Positions 13,938-23,957 of a stretch of DNA of 36,891 nt are shown piece by piece. The notes below the pieces were generated by a model that saw only the letters and a list, made by a program, of their open reading frames with translations, was not told the DNA's origin and ran no database searches. Both the position numbers and the translations under genes were made by a program. Numbering within the stretch: the stretch's first letter is position 1; every line of letters begins with the position of its first letter. This DNA comes from Allomuricauda sp. ARW1Y1 (GTDB lineage: Bacteria; Bacteroidota; Bacteroidia; Flavobacteriales; Flavobacteriaceae), in the NCBI RefSeq assembly GCF_013407935.1, contig NZ_JACBZU010000009.1, positions 1-36,891 on the forward strand, given 5' to 3'.

Positions 13938-15368
13938 TTAGAACAATAGCGGAATCACAAATTGGAACACCAAAATAAGCAGTACCACAGCAATCAAGTT
14001 TAGGATAACGCCTACACGGGCCATTTGAGGTATTTTGACGTAACCGCTGGCAAAGACAATGGCATTTGGCGGTGTGGCCATGGGCAGCATAAAGGCACAG
14101 CTGCTCGCAATGGTCACAGGAATCAGTAGGTGGAGCATGGGAATATCCAAACCAATGGCAATACCTGCTACAACAGGTGCTAGTACAGCCACGAGGGCCA
14201 CGTTGCTCATCAACTCGGTCATGAACAGCATTAAAAAAATCAATAGGGCAGCGGTGAACAAAACACTTACCTCGCTTTGCGCAATGGCGTTGGCGACCAT
14301 ATCCACAATGCCACTGGCAGACATGCCTTGGGCCAAGGCCAAACCTCCACCAAAAAGAATCAAGATGCCCCAGGCCAATTTGGAGGTGTCCTGCCAGATG
14401 ATGATAAAATCTCCTTTTTTAATATTGTATGGAATGGCGAAGAGGGCAATGGCAGCCAAAATACTGATCATGGTATCCGTAATTCCCAAACTGGGGAAAA
14501 TGCCATTGATCAAGGTTCTGAAAATCCACAGGAACACCGTCACCCCAAAAATGGTGAGCACCATTTTTTCCTTGCCCGAAGTGGGGCCCAATTTTTCCAG
14601 CTCTGCATGAATCACTTCCTTGGACGCACTGAATTTTAAATCCCGGTTAGGAAACATCCATTTGACTAGCACCAGATAACAAATGGCAATCATGATGATG
14701 GAAAAGGGCAATCCAATCGTCATCCATTTCAGAAAAGAAATTTCAGTGTTGTATTCATTTTCCAAAAGCCCGATCAATACGGAATTGGGTGGTGTGCCGA
14801 TTACTGTAGCAATTCCCCCCGCATTGGCGGAAAAGGCAATGCCGAGCATTACGCTCAGCGCAAAATTTTGGTCGTTTTTGGTAAAACCGTCCTCGTCGTT
14901 GATCAATAAATTGATGACGGAAAGGGCTATGGGCAGCATCACCACGGTGCTTGCCGTATTACTGATCCACATGCTCAAGGTAGCGGTGGCAATCATAAAA
15001 CCCAGAATCACCTTATTGGGAGTGGTGCCCGTCAGTTTAATGATATTGAGCGCAATCCGTCGGTGCAGATTGACTTTTTCCAGTGCCAAGGCCATGACAA
15101 AGCCTCCAAAAAACAGGAACACAATGGGACTGCCGTAGTTGGCTCCCACCTCTGCAATGGGGAGTACATTTAAAATAGGCATCAAAAGCAACGGAAGCAG
15201 TGCGGTCACCGATATGGAAACCGCTTCGGTAATCCACCAAATCAGCATCCAGGCCGCTATGGCAATTACGGGGTCGCCTTTTTCGGATACCATTTCAAAA
15301 GGCAACAGGTTCAGTATCAGGAAAGCGATAGGCCCAAGGGCCAATCCAATTTTTTTGCTTAGCTCCAT
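13938..15368 (-). CDS. DASS/SLC13-family sodium-coupled anion transporter
   Basis: The 476-residue product has about eleven or more membrane segments and the DASS family pattern. The first signature is MWISNTASTVVMLPIA with Ser136-Asn137-Thr138, one of the two SNT motifs binding substrate carboxylate and sodium. The second half carries MSNVALVAVLAPVV near residue 387, where SNT is replaced by SNV. The end has MLPMATPPNAIVFASGYV, a family hallmark. Characterised members (such as VcINDY) import dicarboxylates or sulfate with sodium; the substrate here cannot be read from sequence. It appears to be a single-gene unit: the gene upstream on the same strand is the TonB receptor, which has its own terminator at 15404-15432. 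Confidence 0.9.
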   Translation of the reverse strand: MELSKKIGLALGPIAFLILNLLPFEMVSEKGDPVIAIAAWMLIWWITEAVSISVTALLPLLLMPILNVLPIAEVGANYGSPIVFLFFGGFVMALALEKVNLHRRIALNIIKLTGTTPNKVILGFMIATATLSMWISNTASTVVMLPIALSVINLLINDEDGFTKNDQNFALSVMLGIAFSANAGGIATVIGTPPNSVLIGLLENEYNTEISFLKWMTIGLPFSIIMIAICYLVLVKWMFPNRDLKFSASKEVIHAELEKLGPTSGKEKMVLTIFGVTVFLWIFRTLINGIFPSLGITDTMISILAAIALFAIPYNIKKGDFIIIWQDTSKLAWGILILFGGGLALAQGMSASGIVDMVANAIAQSEVSVLFTAALLIFLMLFMTELMSNVALVAVLAPVVAGIAIGLDIPMLHLLIPVTIASSCAFMLPMATPPNAIVFASGYVKIPQMARVGVILNLIAVVLLILVFQFVIPLLF

Positions 15369-15403
15369 TGGGGTTCTAAGCTAGGATTTTTTGATAAAAG
15401 ATA

Positions 15404-15432
15404 AAAATAAAGAAGCCCCGTGATGGGGCTTC
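15404..15432 (-). terminator. intrinsic terminator after the solitary TonB receptor gene
   Basis: Perfect 8-bp arms GAAGCCCC (15412-15419) and GGGGCTTC (15425-15432) enclose GTGAT. On the minus strand a T-rich tail (TTTATTTTTATC) follows. It lies 28 bp beyond the receptor stop codon. Confidence 0.85.
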
Positions 15433-15459
15433 CAAAATAAAAAATGAAACGGAATATCT

Positions 15460-18330
15460 TTATTTTAAAGAAATACTAGCCCTGGCAAATAGAAATCTAC
15501 CCCCAATTCCGAATTGTTGTGCTCTTCTTGACCAGTCAAAACGCCCATCACTTCGATTATTTCCACCATCGGCTAAAACCTCTGCGGCTCTATCTGGGTA
15601 AATATCAAATAGGTTGTTGGCTCCAACGGTAAAAGTTAACGAAGGAGTGAACTTATATCCTATGGATAAATCGGTCACCACCTGTGTCCCAAATATTTGT
15701 TGCGTATCCACATTGGTAGTGGCCTCTGTAACTTCACCAAAATATACATTTCGTAAAAAGAAAATCAGCTTATCAGAGCTTAGGCTATTGGATAAATTAA
15801 CTTTGGTTCTAGGAACAGCCTCTTCCAAATAAACCCTGCTATCTTCTGGAAAATAAGTGTCTACCAATCCTGCATTTTTTAAAACTTCTGAGGCATTTAT
15901 ATCTCCTACTTGTCTTGTTTCGGAAAAGGTACCTGCCAAATCGGAATTTAACCTCCAATTGGCCCCAAGCTGTGCCTTATGCGTAATGACAACATCTAAT
16001 CCTTTCGATTCGGTGTCGATTGCATTTGCAAAGAAAGATGCAGCAGTAGCATTTGCTTGTCCTAAAAGGTTATCAAGTTCCGAGCCATTTCCTGGTCCTT
16101 GGAATTGCCCTGTATAAACTACCCTATCGTCAATTTTTACAAAATAACCGTCCACCGTAAAAGTTAAGTTGGCATCGGGGATTTTAGCCGTTACTCCCAA
16201 ACTAACACTTTGAGACGTTTCCTCCTTAAGTTTTGGAATGCCCAAAAGCTGAGCTGCCCTACTGTCATTTGCAAAGGTGCCAACCTCTTGAGGGTTACCG
16301 TTCTGGTCAAAAATGGTTGATGTCGAATTAAAGTTTATTTGGTGTAGCGAAGGAGCTCGGAATCCAGTGTTTGCCGCAGCACGCATATTTATATTATCAG
16401 AAATTTTGTACCGGGTGGCTAGTTTAAAATTGATAGTAGACCCAAAGTCGCTGTAGTTTTCAAATCTAGTTGCAAAACTCGCCAAGAATTTCTCCGTGAA
16501 ATCAGCCTCAACATCAAAATAGCCAGCAATACTGCTTCTTCCCCTAGAAAGTTCGTTGCTCGGACTAAAACCAGGAAAAACCTGAGACCCACCAGGTCTT
16601 GCATTTCCAAAGAAATCTTGGGATGGTTGTTGCGAAGCCAGTCTAATTACTTGGCCATCTGCCGTGTATTGAGAATATGACGCCTCTTCACCTGATTCAA
16701 TACTGTAGTTTTCTACCCTATATTCCGCTCCAAAAGCGATGTTCATGCCAGACATTGCGTTATCAAAAAATTGATTGACATCCAAGTTGGTAGTGTTTTG
16801 ACTAAAGGCAAAACCTCCAGCATCAAAGATAGTGGGAGAGGAGCTTTGTAAAGAAGCATTGAAGGTATTCCCAATGGTGTACAGAAAGGAATTTTTACCA
16901 TAGGTCTTGCTAAAATCTACATTCCAATCCCCGACCATTCCTTTAATGCCTGCGGAGAAAGAACGGTCTCTAATAGTGGAATTGATCTCGGGTAAAAATC
17001 CATTGATGTAAGCTGGTGTATACGTTCTACTTTGATTTGGAAGTCGATAGAATCCTGCAGAATTCCCCGTTCTTGAGCTAATACCGGCAAAAGAGTACAG
17101 TTCTGTACCCTTATCATCCAAGGGTAGGGCAAAGTTGGCAAAAAACCGACCACCTCTCAGGGCAGACTGACCAACACGCATGTTGAAATCACTTCTTTGC
17201 AACCCACGTGCTGCCAATTCCGCTTCAGTATTATCTGCTGATAAAATGGGTTGAAGTTCTTCTTTGGTAGTAGCTCCGTTCAGATTAATACTGGCCTGAT
17301 TTGCATACTGAATTACATCTGCGACATCGTCGTCCAATAAATTGGATAGATCATAACCGTCTTGACTAGCAAAGCGTTCTACGGTGTTGTATAGATTAAA
17401 AATAGTGCCTTCCCATTCTTTCATGCGATTGTAATCTTCACGGACGTCAAAATCTCCAGAGAATGTGACGTAACCTCCATTTTTACCTAGAGGCAAACCA
17501 TAACTGGCCGCAAAGTTTGTGGTTTCCCCATCTACACCCCCATTTTGTCCGTTTGCATTTTTGGAAAAATTGGCACCACTTGTAACTGTCGCTGTCAATT
17601 CGTTAACTGTGGTGTTCAGGACGATATTGATTACACCGGCAATGGCATCAGAACCGTATTGTGCTGCTGCACCATCTCTGAGCACTTCAATTCGCTTAAT
17701 TGCTGAAGCTGGAATTGCATTTAAATCGGTACCAACACTTCCACGGCCAAAAGTACCGTTCACATTGATTAAAGAGGAGGTATGCCTTCGTTTCCCATTG
17801 ATTAAAACCAATACTTGGTCTGGTCCAAGTCCCCTTAAAGAGGCAGGGTCAATGTGGTCAGTCCCGTCAGAAATGGTTTGCGTGTTAGAGGTGAAGGATG
17901 GTGCCACATAGTTTAATATTTGATTTAAATTTACCTGCGGAGCAACATTATTAAGTTCCTTTATATCAATAACATCTACAGGAACAGTGCTTTCGGTTGC
18001 CGTTCGATTTGGATTTCTAGAACCAACAACCACGACATTTTCCAGTTCCAGCCCAGCTTCCAAGGTAATATTAAGAGTGCTACCCGTTACGATTGCTTCT
18101 TTGGAGTTGAAGCCAACATAAGAGAACACCAAGATGTCGCCTTCATTGGCTTCTATGGCATAATTCCCATCAAAATCGGTGATGGCTCCTGTTTGAGTTC
18201 CTTTGACTCGGACCGAGGCTCCAGGTAAGGGCACGTTTTGGTCGTCATAAACGGTTCCGGTTACCTCTTGTGCCATACCGGTAAACGATACCAACAGCAC
18301 AAAAAGGAATGCAAATTTCATTCTTTTCAT
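15460..18330 (-). CDS. TonB-dependent receptor with CarboxypepD_reg-like N-terminus
   Basis: The 956-residue product has a signal peptide (about 1-20, ending FTGMAQ) and a carboxypeptidase-regulatory-like domain at about 22-95 ([20 protein letters not shown], then [16 protein letters not shown]). A TonB-box-like stretch [11 protein letters not shown] precedes a plug domain ([40 protein letters not shown]) and a long barrel. It has no SusD partner, so it is not a SusC/SusD-type porter; plug wording resembles receptors for siderophores or other small ligands. Substrate is unknown. The codons look ordinary (many ATT, AAT and AAA), unlike the highly biased SusC gene in this window. It has its own terminator and is transcribed alone. 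Confidence 0.88.
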   Translation of the reverse strand: MKRMKFAFLFVLLVSFTGMAQEVTGTVYDDQNVPLPGASVRVKGTQTGAITDFDGNYAIEANEGDILVFSYVGFNSKEAIVTGSTLNITLEAGLELENVVVVGSRNPNRTATESTVPVDVIDIKELNNVAPQVNLNQILNYVAPSFTSNTQTISDGTDHIDPASLRGLGPDQVLVLINGKRRHTSSLINVNGTFGRGSVGTDLNAIPASAIKRIEVLRDGAAAQYGSDAIAGVINIVLNTTVNELTATVTSGANFSKNANGQNGGVDGETTNFAASYGLPLGKNGGYVTFSGDFDVREDYNRMKEWEGTIFNLYNTVERFASQDGYDLSNLLDDDVADVIQYANQASINLNGATTKEELQPILSADNTEAELAARGLQRSDFNMRVGQSALRGGRFFANFALPLDDKGTELYSFAGISSRTGNSAGFYRLPNQSRTYTPAYINGFLPEINSTIRDRSFSAGIKGMVGDWNVDFSKTYGKNSFLYTIGNTFNASLQSSSPTIFDAGGFAFSQNTTNLDVNQFFDNAMSGMNIAFGAEYRVENYSIESGEEASYSQYTADGQVIRLASQQPSQDFFGNARPGGSQVFPGFSPSNELSRGRSSIAGYFDVEADFTEKFLASFATRFENYSDFGSTINFKLATRYKISDNINMRAAANTGFRAPSLHQINFNSTSTIFDQNGNPQEVGTFANDSRAAQLLGIPKLKEETSQSVSLGVTAKIPDANLTFTVDGYFVKIDDRVVYTGQFQGPGNGSELDNLLGQANATAASFFANAIDTESKGLDVVITHKAQLGANWRLNSDLAGTFSETRQVGDINASEVLKNAGLVDTYFPEDSRVYLEEAVPRTKVNLSNSLSSDKLIFFLRNVYFGEVTEATTNVDTQQIFGTQVVTDLSIGYKFTPSLTFTVGANNLFDIYPDRAAEVLADGGNNRSDGRFDWSRRAQQFGIGGRFLFARASISLK

Positions 18331-18420
18331 TTAAATAGGTTTTAGTAAGATTATTGGGGTATGCTGCTGGAAATTTCCTTCTGATTATGAAGAAAACTGT
18401 CGAAAGATAGAACTTTTTTT

Positions 18421-18462
18421 AAAAATAAAAACCCCAGCACTTGATTCAAAGTACAGGGGTTT
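18421..18462 (-). terminator. intrinsic terminator after lysS
   Basis: AAACCCC (18429-18435) pairs with GGGGTTT (18456-18462), extended inward by partial pairing. On the minus strand the stem is followed by TTTTTATTTTT. It lies 28 bp downstream of the lysS stop. Confidence 0.8.
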
Positions 18463-18489
18463 GATTATTTCTGGAATGATGATTTTGAC

Positions 18490-20181
18490 CTATCCAGTAT
18501 ACTTTACGAGTAGGGCATCTTCGGTTTTTTCAATTTTGATGAGTCCATGTTTGGTCAAACCTTTGGTGCTCTTGTCCCATTTTTTACCGCTAAGCCCTGC
18601 TTTTTCTTTCAGGTCCGCCAATGCCATTTGGCCTTGCGGCTTAAGAATGTCTACAATGATTTTCTCTTCTTCGGTAAGCTCCACCTGCTTTTTCTCTGGT
18701 CGCATTTGCGGGAAGAACAGCACTTCTTGAATGGATGAATTGTTGGTCATTAGCATCACCAAACGATCAATTCCGATTCCGATACCAGAGGTCGGGGGCA
18801 TACCATATTCCAAGGCGCGCAAGAAATCTTGATCAATGAACATAGCTTCGTCGTCCCCTTTTTCGGAGAGTTTCAATTGTTCTTCAAAACGCTCCCGTTG
18901 GTCTATGGGGTCGTTAAGCTCAGAGTAGGCATTGGCCAGCTCCTTGCCGTTCACCATCAACTCAAAACGCTCAGTCAATCTAGGATTGCTGCGGTGCTCT
19001 TTGGTCAACGGACTCATTTCCTTTGGGTAATCGATGATAAAGGTGGGCTGAATGTAGTGGTGCTCACATTTCTCCCCGAAGATCTCATCGATCAACTTAC
19101 CAACGCCCATGGTATCATCCACTTCGATGTCCAATTTTTTGGCCACTTCGCGAAGTTCGTTTTCATCCATTCCGGCTACGTCAAAACCGGTATGGATTTT
19201 AATCGCTTCCAAAATGGGAACCCTTGGGTAGGGCGCTTTGAATTCTATTTCGTGCTGGCCCACTTTTACTTTGGAACTGCCCGTGGCATCAATGGCCACT
19301 TTCTCCAAAAGTTTTTCCGTGGTGTCCATCATCCAGTTGTAGTCCTTGTAGGCCACATACAGCTCCATTACGGTAAACTCCGGATTGTGGGTGCGGTCCA
19401 TGCCTTCGTTCCGGAAATCCTTGGCGAATTCATAAACACCATCAAATCCTCCAACAATCAACCTTTTTAAGTACAGTTCGTTGGCTATGCGTAGGTATAA
19501 CGGGATGTTCAACGCATTGTGATGGGTGAGGAAGGGGCGCGCGGCCGCTCCACCGGGAATGGGCTGCAAAATCGGTGTTTCCACTTCCAAATATCCTTTT
19601 TGGTTGTAGAACTCCCGTATACTGTTGGTAATCTTTGTCCTTTTGATGAAGGTGTCCTTTACCTGTGGATTTACCACCAAATCCACGTATCGTTGGCGGT
19701 ACCGCAGTTCTGGGTCGTTAAAGGCGTCGTACACCTTTCCTTCATCGTCTACCTTTGGTAGCGGCAAGGGGCGCAAACTTTTGCTCAACAAGGTGAAGTT
19801 TTTCACCATCACGGTTTTTTCGCCTACTTGGGTGGTGAACAGCTCTCCTTCAATTCCGATGATATCCCCAATGTCCAACAACTTTTTGTACACATCGTTG
19901 TAGAGGGTCTTGTCATCGTCAGGGCAAATTTCGTCCCGGTTAAAATAGACCTGGATGCGACCTTCGCTGTCCTGAAGCTCCGCAAAAGAGGCTTTTCCCT
20001 GAATTCTACGCGACATCAATCTACCGGAAATCACTACTTTTTTCCCTTCTTCAAAATCATTCTTGATACTCTTGGAAGTGGCATCAACAGGATACAATGC
20101 TGCGGGGTATGGGTTGATGCCCATTTCCCTGAGTTTGGTCAATTTTTCCCTTCGAACGATCTCTTGTTCCGATAGTTGCAT
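18490..20181 (-). CDS. lysS: lysyl-tRNA synthetase, class II
   Basis: From the ATG at 20179-20181 the product has 563 residues; an in-frame TTG at 20205 is less likely because [14 protein letters not shown] is the usual type of start. It has the OB-fold anticodon-binding domain ([20 protein letters not shown]) and a class II core with motif 2 ([20 protein letters not shown]) and motif 3 ([14 protein letters not shown]). It charges tRNA-Lys with lysine in the cytoplasm. After the core come about 70 further residues ([18 protein letters not shown] and beyond) that look like a winged-helix extension, which I recall from Bacteroidota LysS. A 15-bp inverted repeat lies directly upstream of the start and probably contains the promoter. 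Confidence 0.97.
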   Translation of the reverse strand: MQLSEQEIVRREKLTKLREMGINPYPAALYPVDATSKSIKNDFEEGKKVVISGRLMSRRIQGKASFAELQDSEGRIQVYFNRDEICPDDDKTLYNDVYKKLLDIGDIIGIEGELFTTQVGEKTVMVKNFTLLSKSLRPLPLPKVDDEGKVYDAFNDPELRYRQRYVDLVVNPQVKDTFIKRTKITNSIREFYNQKGYLEVETPILQPIPGGAAARPFLTHHNALNIPLYLRIANELYLKRLIVGGFDGVYEFAKDFRNEGMDRTHNPEFTVMELYVAYKDYNWMMDTTEKLLEKVAIDATGSSKVKVGQHEIEFKAPYPRVPILEAIKIHTGFDVAGMDENELREVAKKLDIEVDDTMGVGKLIDEIFGEKCEHHYIQPTFIIDYPKEMSPLTKEHRSNPRLTERFELMVNGKELANAYSELNDPIDQRERFEEQLKLSEKGDDEAMFIDQDFLRALEYGMPPTSGIGIGIDRLVMLMTNNSSIQEVLFFPQMRPEKKQVELTEEEKIIVDILKPQGQMALADLKEKAGLSGKKWDKSTKGLTKHGLIKIEKTEDALLVKYTG

Positions 20182-20192
20182 AGTCTGTAAAA

Positions 20193-20228
20193 ATTTAAAG
20201 CGCAAAATTACACTTTTGCGCTTTAAAT
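20193..20228. repeat. 15-bp perfect inverted repeat before lysS, possible terminator/promoter overlap
   Basis: ATTTAAAGCGCAAAA (20193-20207) and its exact complement (20214-20228) enclose six bases. On the minus strand a TTTTT run follows, fitting a terminator for the thioredoxin-like gene. On the same strand TAATTTTG (20210-20203) in the loop and second arm matches the -7 promoter element, so it may also start lysS transcription 12 bp from the stem end. Confidence 0.75.
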
Positions 20229-20246
20229 CCTTGCCTTGCCGTCAAC

Positions 20247-20789
20247 TTAATATGCATAATTGGGTGTGTAGCCCTTCTGAAAAATGATTTGGGCCATATC
20301 TTCTTCCAAACTTTCCAATGGACTTTCCACGATGCGGTTCACTTCTTTACCATCCTTAAAAAAGATGATGGTGGGTACTTTGATGATATTCAGGCCCTTT
20401 TCTTCGCCTGTGGGACTGGTTTTGTAACGACCTTTTCGGTAATCCAGGGCAATGATTTCCAATTGCTCCATGGGGAAATCTGCGGTCTCCAGTATTTTGA
20501 TGAATTTGGGAGCTTCCCTTTTGCTATCCCCGCACCAAGTACCCAAAAATAATTTAATCTGGTAGTCGGCCAGTTTTTCTTTCAGTAAAGTTGTCAAGGT
20601 TTCATCTACTTTGTAGTTGTCGAATCCACTTTGGAACCAACTGGCGTAGGGTTCTGTTTGTAGTCCTTCCAGATTGATTTGACCCACTAGCAATTGCCGA
20701 CCGTTTTCCGTGGTGACTTCCTTGTTGAATTCTTGTGCGGAAATTTTGATGAAGCTTAGTACAAATAAAATGGTCAATACTCGTTTCAT
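20247..20789 (-). CDS. secreted thioredoxin-like protein with a single active-site cysteine
   Basis: The 180-residue product has a signal peptide (about 1-18, ending FIKISA) and a thioredoxin-fold domain at about 60-175. The active-site region reads GTWCGDSKREAP, so the usual CxxC is CxxS with Cys86 only; it is also the only cysteine in the protein. The cis-proline region KVPTIIFF (Pro139) is intact. Without a second cysteine a classical disulfide reductase is unlikely; a mixed-disulfide isomerase-type or chaperone role is possible. This WCGDS form occurs in Bacteroidota thioredoxin family proteins. It lies upstream of lysS in the same direction, separated by the inverted repeat. Confidence 0.85.
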   Translation of the reverse strand: MKRVLTILFVLSFIKISAQEFNKEVTTENGRQLLVGQINLEGLQTEPYASWFQSGFDNYKVDETLTTLLKEKLADYQIKLFLGTWCGDSKREAPKFIKILETADFPMEQLEIIALDYRKGRYKTSPTGEEKGLNIIKVPTIIFFKDGKEVNRIVESPLESLEEDMAQIIFQKGYTPNYAY

Positions 20790-20870
20790 GATTTACAGTG
20801 ATTTATGGTTTGGCGGCCAAATTCACTAAAATCAAGGTCTGGGAGAAGAAATGCCCGTTGGAAATGGGGA

Positions 20871-21932
20871 CTAGACCGGGGGTTGAGATTTATTTTTGAA
20901 GCGCAACACCATCTCCTCACGCGAAGTAACCTCCAATTTTTTGTACAGGTTGTTGATGTGTGTTTTGATGGTGCTCACGCTTACAAAAAGCGCCGAGGCA
21001 ATCTCTTTGTTGGTTTTGTTCTCCAGCATTAAATGAAGGATTTTTTGCTCTTGGGGAGTTAGTCTTTCAATTAATTGTGAAGCTTGGTTCTTTTTCCGTT
21101 TACCAAGAAAAAACAGGATATTCCCTAAAAGGGAAACCGCCAAAAGAGCAATAATGGTCCGATTCCATTTGGAAGATTTTGGACGATTAAAACCGGCCAA
21201 TTCCCTGTCCGTGGTGATTTCAGCCTCATATTGTTGCGTAAATGTAGCCGTGGGATAGGTGCTGTCCAATCGTTCGGAAAGGTTTTCGTAGTATTCATTG
21301 GTGGTGAGGTCATCTAGATAAAATCGAAAGGTTTCGTTTCGTTTGTCGGACAAAAAATCGTAAATGTAGAGTTCTGCCAACGGTTCGTTGGCTTCTTCCC
21401 CAAAGGTGTGAAGGGTCTTGAACCATTTCTCCAAGTTCAGTTTCTTGTTGGCTTCTGATGGATAATCCGCAAAGTCGAAGGCCATTTGGCCTTTGAGTTC
21501 CTCTATTTCCAAAAGCAATCCAGAATTTGGGTTGGTAGAGGCTATGGTGCATAGCGATTGGTCCTCAAAAGAGGTGGGAAACTGCAAGGTGTCCGTGTTA
21601 TTGGCGATAAATAGCACATTCTGGCTATTGTTACATCTCCCTAAGAAATGATTGGCCCCAGTATTGTTGGAACAACCGTCCAAATGGATTCGGTAGATGC
21701 GGTTTTGCACATTGAGGTTGTCCCCTTCAAAAGCAAAATGGCCCAAGGAATCTACCGTTGCTTTTTGCACAATTTGATCTACATAAACCCTTGAAGATTT
21801 GCGATAGTCTTCCACCAAGGAAAGGTAAATGGGGTTGCCGGCATGTTCTTGGGACACCTGACCCGAGAAATGGAATTGTCCCCATAGCGCTGATGAGCTG
21901 AAAACAAGTAGGATTTGTATGAAAAACCGCAT
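20871..21932 (-). CDS. membrane-spanning one-component regulator with LuxR-type HTH
   Basis: From the ATG at 21930-21932 the product has 353 residues; this start gives a clean signal peptide (MRFFIQILLVFSSSALWGQ), so the upstream 16 codons were left out. Residues about 20-250 are extracytoplasmic; the first part (FSGQVSQEHAGNPIYLSL) resembles a DUF4369-type beta domain. One membrane segment lies at about 258-276, then a basic stretch and a LuxR/GerE HTH at about 288-345 (LTPQEQKILHLMLENKTNKE, VSVSTIKTHINNLYKKL). It should sense something in the periplasm and act on DNA directly, without a kinase. Cysteines at 87, 100 and 128 could form disulfides. It is divergent from the Pmp3-type gene. Ligand and targets are unknown. 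Confidence 0.85.
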   Translation of the reverse strand: MRFFIQILLVFSSSALWGQFHFSGQVSQEHAGNPIYLSLVEDYRKSSRVYVDQIVQKATVDSLGHFAFEGDNLNVQNRIYRIHLDGCSNNTGANHFLGRCNNSQNVLFIANNTDTLQFPTSFEDQSLCTIASTNPNSGLLLEIEELKGQMAFDFADYPSEANKKLNLEKWFKTLHTFGEEANEPLAELYIYDFLSDKRNETFRFYLDDLTTNEYYENLSERLDSTYPTATFTQQYEAEITTDRELAGFNRPKSSKWNRTIIALLAVSLLGNILFFLGKRKKNQASQLIERLTPQEQKILHLMLENKTNKEIASALFVSVSTIKTHINNLYKKLEVTSREEMVLRFKNKSQPPV

Positions 21933-22024
21933 TTGGTATCCGATTTTGGTTAAAAATAGTGGTTTTCTGTAACAAAACACCCATTTTCACTACCTATAAG
22001 TATCATCAATCAAATCGAATACCT

Positions 22025-22180
22025 ATGAGTTTTTGGAGAGTGCTTTTGGCCATTCTATTCCCTCCATTGTCCGTAATCGGCAAGGGCTGCGGTTCTATTC
22101 TTATTGTTTTTTTACTGACGCTTTGCGGGTGGGTTCCCGGGGTAATTGCAGCCCTGGTCATTTTGAACAATCCGAATTAA
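22025..22180 (+). CDS. YqaE/Pmp3-family small membrane protein
   Basis: From the ATG at 22025 the product has 51 residues and two hydrophobic segments. LLAILFPPLSVIGKGCGS and LTLCGWVPGVIAALVIL match the UPF0057/Pmp3 (YqaE) family, whose hallmark is PPL in helix 1 and GW(I/V)PGxIHA near helix 2. Members are stress-induced plasma membrane peptides affecting membrane potential in yeast and plants; bacterial roles are poorly defined. It is divergent from the LuxR-type regulator, 92 bp away, and may be one of its targets (inference). Confidence 0.9.
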   Translation: MSFWRVLLAILFPPLSVIGKGCGSILIVFLLTLCGWVPGVIAALVILNNPN

Positions 22181-22326
22181 TCATCTTCTGATTTTATGAT
22201 CGGATGGCTTTTCATCTAAATTTACCTGTGGTGATTGTAGGTGTTGCCCGATTATGATACTTTTATCGTTCAAAATATAATCGAGCAAAGCTCAGAAGAG
22301 GTGTCACTAACCATAAAACAACTACC

Positions 22327-23064
22327 ATGAAGAAAATTCAATTAGCCATACTTGTGGCTCTAATCCTTTTGGCCGCGTCCTGTAATTTTACGGAAGAAAT
22401 CCATTTGAAAGAGGACGGTTCGGGTCGACTCTCCATTAATTTTGACGGTTCGGAGATGATGGACATGGCAGGCGACGAGTTGACCAAGACCAATGAAAAG
22501 CCCATTGACTCGATTATCTCTTTCAAAGACTTTTTAGAGGAAAAAAAGGACAGTATTGCGCAATTGCCGCTTGAAGAGCAAGAGAAATTGAAAAAATTGG
22601 AGCCATTTAACATGCGAATGATCATGGACCCGGAACAAAAGGTGATGAAGTTTGACCTGTTCAGCGAGTTTAAGGACGTTAGCGATGTAAACGATGCCTT
22701 TGCCGCTTTTCAGGATGCAAGTTCCATTGGAAACAATTCCAATCCGCAGCAAGGCCAAATGAAACCTACCGAACAGCCCACGGAGGTTTACTACACCTTT
22801 AAAAAGAACAAGTTTACCCGTAAGGCCGAAATTCTGGACCAAGAGCTCTTTCAGCAACAGTTGGACAGTTTGGAAGGAGCCGAAATGTTCCTTTCTGGAT
22901 CAACGTACACCTTGAAGTATCACTTTCCCAAGAAAATAAAATCCACCACTGCCGAGGCGGCTACCTTTAGTCAAGATGGCAAGACCCTGATCTACGAAGT
23001 CAACTTTCTGGATTTGATGAAGGACCCGTCCGTACTCGATTTGGAGGTAGAGCTGGAGAAGTAG
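22327..23064 (+). CDS. lipoprotein of unknown function
   Basis: The 245-residue product has a lipoprotein signal ending LLAASC with lipidated Cys19. The mature part starts TEEIHLKEDGSGRLSINFDG, a pattern I associate with Bacteroidota lipoproteins of unknown role, followed by charged helical stretches (LPLEEQEKLKKLEP), a Gln/Pro/Asn-rich linker near residues 138-152 and a beta-rich C-terminal part. No catalytic motif is visible. The gene precedes lipB by 32 bp in the same direction and may be co-transcribed, but that need not mean a shared pathway. Confidence 0.75.
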   Translation: MKKIQLAILVALILLAASCNFTEEIHLKEDGSGRLSINFDGSEMMDMAGDELTKTNEKPIDSIISFKDFLEEKKDSIAQLPLEEQEKLKKLEPFNMRMIMDPEQKVMKFDLFSEFKDVSDVNDAFAAFQDASSIGNNSNPQQGQMKPTEQPTEVYYTFKKNKFTRKAEILDQELFQQQLDSLEGAEMFLSGSTYTLKYHFPKKIKSTTAEAATFSQDGKTLIYEVNFLDLMKDPSVLDLEVELEK

Positions 23065-23096
23065 TTTTCTAGAATAAGGCTTCGTATCTTTGTGGC

Positions 23097-23813
23097 ATGA
23101 ACAAAAAGGTTGCCCTACAGGATTTAGGATTCAAGGATTACAAGGAAACTTGGGATTACCAAGAAGCACTTTTTAAGCAGATTGTGGATACCAAAGTCCG
23201 CAATAGGCGGGAGGATGCAGGCCTTGAAACACCGAACCATTTTTTGTTCGTGGAGCACCCGCACGTGTATACCTTGGGCAAGAGTGGAGACATCAATAAT
23301 TTGTTGGTGGACGAACAGAAACTGGCGGAGAAAGGCGCTACTTTTTACAAGATCAATCGTGGGGGAGATATTACCTACCATGGCCCGGGACAGGTTGTGG
23401 GCTACCCCATTTTGGACTTGGACAACTTTTTTACCGATATCCATAAATACCTTCGTTTTTTGGAGGAAATGGTGATTTTGACCTTGGCCGATTACGGTCT
23501 TAAAGGCCAACGCTCCGAAGGAGAAACGGGTGTTTGGTTGGATGTGGGCACTCCCTTTGCCCGAAAAATATGTGCCATGGGTGTTCGTGCCAGCCGTTGG
23601 GTCACCATGCACGGTTTCGCTCTCAACGTAAATACCGATTTAGGTTATTTTGATTTGATGATTCCCTGCGGCATCAAGGACAAAGCGGTTACATCCCTAA
23701 ATGTTGAGCTTGGCCAAAAGGTTGTGGATATGGGCGAAGTCAAGGAAAAGTTGCTCTATCATTTCACAACGCTTTTTGAGGCGGAGTTGGTTAAGGAAAA
23801 GGCTGGGGTTTAG
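23097..23813 (+). CDS. lipB: octanoyltransferase (lipoyl(octanoyl) transferase)
   Basis: The 238-residue product matches LipB over its whole length. It carries the signatures NRGGDITYHGPGQVVGYPIL (88-107), ARKICAMGVR with catalytic Lys157, HGFALNVNTDLGYF, and IPCGIKDKAVTSL with catalytic Cys191. LipB moves octanoyl groups from acyl carrier protein to the lipoyl domains of 2-oxoacid dehydrogenases in the cytoplasm; LipA then inserts sulfur. It is a single complete copy, 32 bp after a lipoprotein gene. Confidence 0.97.
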   Translation: MNKKVALQDLGFKDYKETWDYQEALFKQIVDTKVRNRREDAGLETPNHFLFVEHPHVYTLGKSGDINNLLVDEQKLAEKGATFYKINRGGDITYHGPGQVVGYPILDLDNFFTDIHKYLRFLEEMVILTLADYGLKGQRSEGETGVWLDVGTPFARKICAMGVRASRWVTMHGFALNVNTDLGYFDLMIPCGIKDKAVTSLNVELGQKVVDMGEVKEKLLYHFTTLFEAELVKEKAGV

Positions 23814-23957
23814 AATTTTACGTTGGCTTAAGCATGCGTCTCCCAAATATTCTTTAACTTCCTTCAAACATTCTATTGGCGCTTAAGTTCTTCAAATAAC
23901 CATCAAGAGTTGCCACTCTTTTTTGGAACGAGGCGGCAATAACAAATTCAATGCACC

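Noticed and set aside
18829..19470. 213-codon plus-strand frame
   Set aside because: It lies wholly opposite lysS, which has full family motifs; it is a mirror frame.
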